The notes under the pieces are model-generated. The model ran no database searches and had not been told where the DNA came from. It was given only the letters and a program-made list of their open reading frames with translations. 9,054 nt of DNA from the NCBI GenBank assembly GCA_003224785.1, contig QHZV01000062.1, positions 1-9,054 on the forward strand, written 5' to 3'. Position numbers and translations under genes: made by a program. The DNA is from Acidobacteriota bacterium (GTDB taxonomy: Bacteria; Acidobacteriota; Terriglobia; Terriglobales; Acidobacteriaceae). Below, piece after piece: positions 5,489 through 9,054 of this stretch; positions within the stretch are counted from its first letter, which is position 1, and each line of letters starts with the position of its first letter.

Positions 5489-7372
5489 CTAATCTTTTTG
5501 ATGATTATTCTTTTTTGTGCTCGGTTTTGCTGCATTTTCCCCATCCGCGCTGGGCTCAAACATGATCAGCACGTTATTGGTGTTGTCTTCCCGGGGAATC
5601 ACACTGAAATGGATATCGGCAGTAAGGTTCCGTTTTCCCCCAAGGAACTGCCCATGCGCGATGGTCGGTTCCTCTTTCAACAGTACCGAGCGATGGCGAC
5701 GAACCAACACATTACGCAGCTCGCGTGAAAGCGGTAGCTGGTCAAGGGTGATCTCCATGGGCGGTTTGTTCTTGAATCCGAACAAGCGCAGCGCCCTGCC
5801 ATTCCAGAATTCAATGCGGAGGTCCTGGTCCACCAACATGACCGGCAAGCGAATTTTTTCGAGCGTCTGAGAATAAACGCTGTTCACTTGGTCGAGTTCC
5901 TTGGTCCGATCTTCGAGTTCCTGGTTAGTGGTTTCGAGTTCTTCATTCAGCGACTGCAGTTCTTCGTTGGTAGTCTCAAGCTCTTCGTTGGTTGACTGGA
6001 GTTCTTCGTTGGTGGTTTCCAACTCTTCGTTGGTGGATTGCAACTCTTCGTTGGTGGTTTCGAGCTCTTCGTTGGCCGACTGCAACTCCTCGCTCGTGGA
6101 CTCCAATTCTTCCACCGTGGTCTGCAATTTTTCCTGCAAGGTCTGGTCTTCCAGATAAATCAAGGTACCGTTGCGTTTGCCTTTGTCGTCCAGCATGGGG
6201 CGAACGGTGATATCCAGCAGCTTTTCTTCCGCCCCGGTTTTGATGCGGGTCTGAAAATGAATTGATTCGTCATTGAGCCGCGAAGCCTGGAGTTCCGATC
6301 TCAACTCTGGAATGCGAGAAAAAAAGTCGGTCTCCTGCAACCGGCGCCCAACCAGATCGGCAGGCTGCAATCCGCAAAGCGTAAGAGCAGCATGATTGTT
6401 TTGAGTGATAATGTCGTTCGCTCCCATGCCCAGGATACCCACGCGCAGCGTCTCCAGTAAGTAGTGTTGCTGCAGTCGCGCTACGTCCATTTGATCGCGC
6501 CGCAAGGATGGGTCCGCCTGCACTCCATTCGAGGCCCGAAGCTGCGCCCGCTCCTCAGCGGAGGCCGAGCCGGTAATCCGCTGAAAAATACGCCAGCGCG
6601 GATTCAATCTGCGAAATTGTGCCGAATTGGTGAGCTGCGATTCAGACTTGCCTAGAAACAAAATGCCGCCCGGATCAAGGGCGTAATGCAAACGGTTGAG
6701 GATTTGCTTTTGCAGGTCAGGATCGAAGTAAATCAAGAGATTGCGACAGGTCAACAGGTTCACGTGAGAAATGGGAGCGTCGAGCGCAAGATTGCTGCGG
6801 CCAAAAATTACCAGCCTGCGGACCTCTCGATCTACCCGCAATAAATCCTTGCCATGAAAATATTTCTCGCGCCACTCGGGCCGCATACGCCGAAGCGCCT
6901 CAGCCGGATATTCGCCGCGCCGTGCCATGTTGAGCGTTTCCTCGTCTATATCGGTGGCATAAATCTTTATGTCGTACTCCTGAATGCGCGTACCAAAATG
7001 TTCAGCCAACAGGATGGCGATAGAATAAGCCTCTTCTCCGCTGGCGCATCCGGCCGACCATGCGCGAAATGAGTGGCCGGCTTTCAGCGGCTTCAATAGG
7101 CCGGGCAGAATTTCGCGGGCGAGGATCTCCCAACCTGGAGCATCCCGGAAGAACTCGGTGACATTGATGAGGATGGTGTTGAGGAGTTCGTTGATTTCCC
7201 CGGTATTCTTGCGGACATAATCGGCGTAATCGGCAAAGCTGCCGATGTTGAGCTGAAACATGCGCCGGCGCAAGCGGCGTTCAAGCGTGGTCTTTTTATA
7301 GCCGCGAAAGTCGAAGCCGCGCCCTTCGGCAAACTCCTGCAGCAGGTCCTTTAAGCTAACATCTCTGGCCAT
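5489..7372 (-). CDS. cheR: CheR-type methyltransferase fused to two PAS domains
   Basis: 627 residues. Residues 1-265 are a CheR module that would transfer methyl groups from S-adenosylmethionine to receptor glutamates: an N-terminal helical domain (LERRLRRRM), NVTEFFRD (70-77), the SAM-binding loop AWSAGCASGEEAYS (104-117), ATDID (139-143), LLTCRNLLIYFD (206-217) and GGILFLGKSES (235-245). Residues 296-410 are a PAS domain and 500-607 a second PAS. Between them (about 410-495) runs a coiled coil of ten near-perfect heptads such as EELQSTN/EELETTN. The chain ends in a polar Lys-rich tail with no histidine kinase, although relatives with this architecture often continue into one. It is presumably a cytoplasmic sensor-regulated methyltransferase working with the CheB encoded immediately upstream. 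The ATG is supported by AGGA (7383-7380) seven bases upstream and overlaps cheB by 22 bp, implying translational coupling. Confidence 0.93.
   Translation of the reverse strand: MARDVSLKDLLQEFAEGRGFDFRGYKKTTLERRLRRRMFQLNIGSFADYADYVRKNTGEINELLNTILINVTEFFRDAPGWEILAREILPGLLKPLKAGHSFRAWSAGCASGEEAYSIAILLAEHFGTRIQEYDIKIYATDIDEETLNMARRGEYPAEALRRMRPEWREKYFHGKDLLRVDREVRRLVIFGRSNLALDAPISHVNLLTCRNLLIYFDPDLQKQILNRLHYALDPGGILFLGKSESQLTNSAQFRRLNPRWRIFQRITGSASAEERAQLRASNGVQADPSLRRDQMDVARLQQHYLLETLRVGILGMGANDIITQNNHAALTLCGLQPADLVGRRLQETDFFSRIPELRSELQASRLNDESIHFQTRIKTGAEEKLLDITVRPMLDDKGKRNGTLIYLEDQTLQEKLQTTVEELESTSEELQSANEELETTNEELQSTNEELETTNEELQSTNEELETTNEELQSLNEELETTNQELEDRTKELDQVNSVYSQTLEKIRLPVMLVDQDLRIEFWNGRALRLFGFKNKPPMEITLDQLPLSRELRNVLVRRHRSVLLKEEPTIAHGQFLGGKRNLTADIHFSVIPREDNTNNVLIMFEPSADGENAAKPSTKKNNHQKD
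5903..6112 (-). repeat. Heptad-coding tandem repeats inside cheR-PAS
   Basis: Ten consecutive 21-bp units encode residues 421-490 of the CheR-PAS protein, alternating EELQSxN and EELETTN, so the DNA repeats at 21 and roughly 42 bp. On the + strand the recurring core is AACTCTTCGTTGGTGG with small variants. Third-position differences between copies show that the protein pattern is selected. The repeat would form a continuous signalling helix between the two PAS domains and could change length by slippage. Confidence 0.9.
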
Positions 7373-7983
7373 TTCCTGGTCCTACCCTCCACAAAGAGCG
7401 TGGAAAGAACGCTCCCCATCTTGTCGATCGGGACTATGAGATCAACACAGCCGGTATCAATTGCGGCTTGCGGCATCACGCGATATTCCGCCGTTGTTGG
7501 TTCCTGGGCAATAGTAATTCCGCCAGCCCGGCGAATGGCCGCCATACCGTCCGCACCGTCACGATTGGAGCCGCTCAGAATAACACCGATGGCGTGATCG
7601 CCGTAGATGGCCGCCACCGATCCAAACATAATATCTATGGAGGGCCTGGAGAAGCGCACCAGACGCGAGTGGGCAAGCTGGATCACGCCGCGCGAGACCA
7701 GCAGATGCTCATCCGGCGGCCCAATGTAGATGGTCTCCTTGGTGATTCGCTCACGGTCTTCGGCCTCTTTTACGTTCTTTCTGGTTTTGCGGGCCAACAG
7801 GGATGCCAGTTGGCTCTTGTGCCGCGGATCGAGGTGCTGCACAACTACGATGGGAGGGAACTCGGAACCGAGCCCGCTGAGCAATACACTCAGGGCTGGC
7901 AGCCCGCCAGCCGAAGCTCCGATCGCCACGAGTTCGCACCATCGTGACTTCGGAACACTACGTTTTCTCTGTTGTTTGACCAC
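7351..7983 (-). CDS. cheB: CheB-type methylesterase without receiver domain
   Basis: This 210-residue protein is a CheB catalytic domain (Pfam PF01339), which removes methyl groups from, or deamidates, chemoreceptor glutamine/glutamate residues. The catalytic triad is intact: Ser24 in GASAGG (22-27), His50 in VVVQHLDP (46-53) and Asp142 in LSGSNRDGADGM (136-147). EPTTAEYRVMPQAAI (161-175) is also typical. There is no N-terminal response-regulator receiver, so the enzyme is not controlled by phosphorylation in the classical way; this form normally occurs beside or fused to CheR-PAS proteins. The GTG at 7983 is the first start in frame. It has no clear Shine-Dalgarno, but TACAAT (8005-8000) lies close upstream as a possible -10. 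The last 22 bp overlap cheR, which is in the -1 frame relative to cheB. The two proteins probably act on the same target. Confidence 0.92.
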   Translation of the reverse strand: MVKQQRKRSVPKSRWCELVAIGASAGGLPALSVLLSGLGSEFPPIVVVQHLDPRHKSQLASLLARKTRKNVKEAEDRERITKETIYIGPPDEHLLVSRGVIQLAHSRLVRFSRPSIDIMFGSVAAIYGDHAIGVILSGSNRDGADGMAAIRRAGGITIAQEPTTAEYRVMPQAAIDTGCVDLIVPIDKMGSVLSTLFVEGRTRKWPEMLA

Positions 7984-8012
7984 AACCGCAACTGGCGTAA
8001 TTGTAGTCCCAG

Positions 8013-8070
8013 CAAGCGAGTTCGCGGTGGGAGTCGCTTGTCAGGGGCGGGGAGCGCGCGTGCTCGCTTG
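8013..8070. repeat. Three copies of CAAGCGA / TCGCTTG upstream of cheB
   Basis: CAAGCGA (8013-8019) forms an inverted pair with TCGCTTG (8034-8040), and a third copy TCGCTTG lies at 8064-8070; the first and third match over eight bases (CAAGCGAG / CTCGCTTG). They fill the 109-bp gap between the GNAT stop and cheB. Without a T tract they are not a terminator. They may be regulator sites for the cheB-cheR unit, or chance. Confidence 0.3.
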
Positions 8071-8092
8071 GAATGTTTGCGCAGTTTGGGGT

Positions 8093-8596
8093 TTAAGAGC
8101 TCTTGAATTTCTTTGTGCCTCTTTGCCGCTGCGGTAAAACATCAGCCGCCACTCGGTGCAAAGCGTCTTCATCGATGGAAACCGCCTTGCGCTCATTGAG
8201 GAACGTCGCTCCTAGTTTTTCGTAAAACTCAATCGCCACTTCCCAACGCAGGCCGAAACAGCCTTCATCCAGCGCGAGCTTTGCAACTGCCGCAAGCAGT
8301 GATTTGCCAATGCCGTGTCCACGAAACTCCTCCAGCACAAACAAATCTTCCAGAAATAGGGCGGCGCGGCCTTCATAAGTCGAGTAGAAATTAAAAAACG
8401 AAGCGTAGCCGGCGGGCTTGCCATTCCACTCGGCAATTAGTGCGCGGAACTTCGGCTGTGGGCCAAAGAGATCGCGTAGCAGGTCGGCTTCAGTAGCAAC
8501 CACCTTGTGCGGCTTCTTTTCATAGGCGGCAAGCGCGCGAATAAGCGCCAGCAGGGCTGGTACTTCATCGCGTGTTATGGGATGAATATTCAGCAA
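8093..8596 (-). CDS. GNAT family N-acetyltransferase with a shortened core
   Basis: The frame is open to 8779, but most of that extension overlaps mutS2 in another frame. The real start is taken as TTG 8596, one base after the mutS2 stop, with AAGGTG (8606-8601) four bases upstream, giving 167 residues. The fold is a diamine/spermidine-type GNAT: ITRDEVPALLALIRALAAYEK (split after ALI), PAGYASFFNFYSTYEGR, LFLEDLFVLEEFRG and the acetyl-CoA pyrophosphate loop RGHGIGKSLL (92-101), then EFYEKLGATFLNERK. It would transfer acetyl from acetyl-CoA to an amine; the substrate is unknown. In relatives I recall, WEV is followed by LDWNxP before AIxFYEKLGA; here WEV (118-120) joins directly to AIEFYEKLGA, an apparent in-frame loss of about six residues. 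Stop and frame are otherwise intact. Confidence 0.85.
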   Translation of the reverse strand: MLNIHPITRDEVPALLALIRALAAYEKKPHKVVATEADLLRDLFGPQPKFRALIAEWNGKPAGYASFFNFYSTYEGRAALFLEDLFVLEEFRGHGIGKSLLAAVAKLALDEGCFGLRWEVAIEFYEKLGATFLNERKAVSIDEDALHRVAADVLPQRQRGTKKFKSS

Positions 8597-8597
8597 C

Positions 8598-9053
8598 TCA
8601 CACCTTGAGTTCCGCCGTCGTTGCACCGCCACCACCTTCATTCTGCGGCGGCTCGGCGATGAATTCCACATGCGGATGTTTTTGCAAAAATTGCCGCAGA
8701 GCCTTTCGTAAAATTCCCATGCCGCTGCCGTGCACGATTCGCACCCGCGGCAATCCGGCGAGGAACGCACGATCCACAAATTTCTCGACCTCGCGCGTGG
8801 CGTCGTCCACAGTATGGCCGATTACGTTGATTTCGGACGGCACGTTATCGGCATCACGCTCTAGAACGACAGAAATGCCTCTGGCGCGCGCCGCTTTCAG
8901 TGGATTGTCAGCCGCCCGGCTCACCACCTCGGCGATGTCTTCGCGGGCAATTCGCATTTTCATGGCACCGACTTCGGCTTCAAAGTGGTTCTCGTCGAGC
9001 CGCCTGACCACTCGCGCGTGGCGTCCGACAGACTTCAGCTTCACGTAATCACC
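8598..9053 (-). CDS. mutS2: MutS2 C-terminus (KOW-like and Smr domains), partial
   Basis: The last 151 residues of a MutS2 protein; the frame runs off the right edge (GDYVKLKSVG...), so the GTG at 9044 is internal. A KOW-like segment comes first (KLKSVGRHARVVRRLDENHFEAEVGAMKMRIA), followed by an Smr domain: SEINVIGHTVDDATREVEKF, VRIVHGSGMGILRKALRQFL and a final GGGGATTAELKV. MutS2 is an ATPase that in other bacteria suppresses homologous recombination or rescues collided ribosomes, with Smr acting as a nicking or RNA-cleaving domain. Here the usual LDLRG is replaced by INVIG, and HGxGTG is HGSGMG; His is retained but other motif residues differ, so nuclease activity is uncertain. The MutS ATPase core is outside the window. 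The GNAT gene follows immediately, apparently in the same operon. Confidence 0.9.
   Translation of the reverse strand, partial: GDYVKLKSVGRHARVVRRLDENHFEAEVGAMKMRIAREDIAEVVSRAADNPLKAARARGISVVLERDADNVPSEINVIGHTVDDATREVEKFVDRAFLAGLPRVRIVHGSGMGILRKALRQFLQKHPHVEFIAEPPQNEGGGGATTAELKV
8601..8606 (-). promoter_or_regulatory. Ribosome binding site for the GNAT TTG start
   Basis: Minus-strand AAGGTG lies inside the last codons of mutS2, four bases before TTG 8596. Together with the one-base spacing after the mutS2 stop, this points to translational coupling and to the shorter GNAT start. Confidence 0.55.
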
Positions 9054-9054
9054 C

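Noticed and set aside
5903..6112. CRISPR-like spacing of short repeats
   Set aside because: The units are contiguous 21-bp coding heptads in frame with cheR-PAS, with no spacers.
5901..6158. Plus-strand open frame rich in Ser and Val, opposite the heptad repeats
   Set aside because: It is the antisense reading of the EELQSTN/EELETTN repeats; its low-complexity SSSLVVSS pattern follows from that codon repetition.
7468..7947. 159-residue plus-strand open frame
   Set aside because: It is antisense to cheB, whose catalytic motifs are intact; no recognisable domain.
8597..8779. N-terminal extension of the GNAT protein
   Set aside because: The stretch overlaps the Smr domain of mutS2 in another frame and its Cys/Arg-rich translation does not resemble a GNAT; TTG 8596 has a better ribosome binding site.

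Overview
The window looks like an ordinary chromosomal stretch from a soil Acidobacteriota (Terriglobia-type) genome. This is inferred from remembered resemblance, not a search. The supports are the standalone HTH protein with the LNSWKEIA...GVRTVQRWE signature, several very small proteins of the kind common in that phylum, the split CheB / CheR-PAS pair, and a MutS2 whose Smr domain begins NVIGxTVDDA. There are no rRNA, tRNA, CRISPR or transposase genes, and no sign of a recent mobile element.

Layout. 3-1604 (+) is the 3' part of an AfsR-like ATPase regulator with TPR repeats; its N-terminus lies off the left edge. It converges on a 90-aa DUF4242 protein (1615-1887, -). The DUF4242 gene is divergent from a YtxH-like one-TM protein (2069-2446, +), and the gap between them carries three palindromes placed over a possible promoter. 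A terminator follows ytxH. Then come a TauE/SafE-type permease (2637-3428, +), a second terminator, a large inverted repeat, and two tiny + strand genes (3651-3869 and 3993-4148). A small basic heptad-repeat protein (4183-4485, -) is divergent from a DNA-binding HTH protein (4706-5110, +); their shared upstream region holds a near-perfect 12-bp inverted repeat. The HTH gene converges on a 90-aa helical protein (5123-5395, -).

The right half is entirely minus strand: mutS2 3' end (8598-9053), a GNAT acetyltransferase one base downstream (8093-8596), then cheB (7351-7983) overlapping cheR-PAS (5489-7372) by 22 bp. CheB and CheR-PAS probably work together as a methylesterase/methyltransferase signalling pair. 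No chemoreceptor, CheA, CheW or CheY lies in the window, and the CheR protein ends in a PAS domain with no kinase.

No clearly new biological system is visible. The most checkable oddities are an apparent six-residue in-frame gap in the GNAT fold, the palindrome cluster at 1892-1938, the divergent inverted repeat at 4508-4612, the small uncharacterised proteins, and three genes whose best start is TTG.
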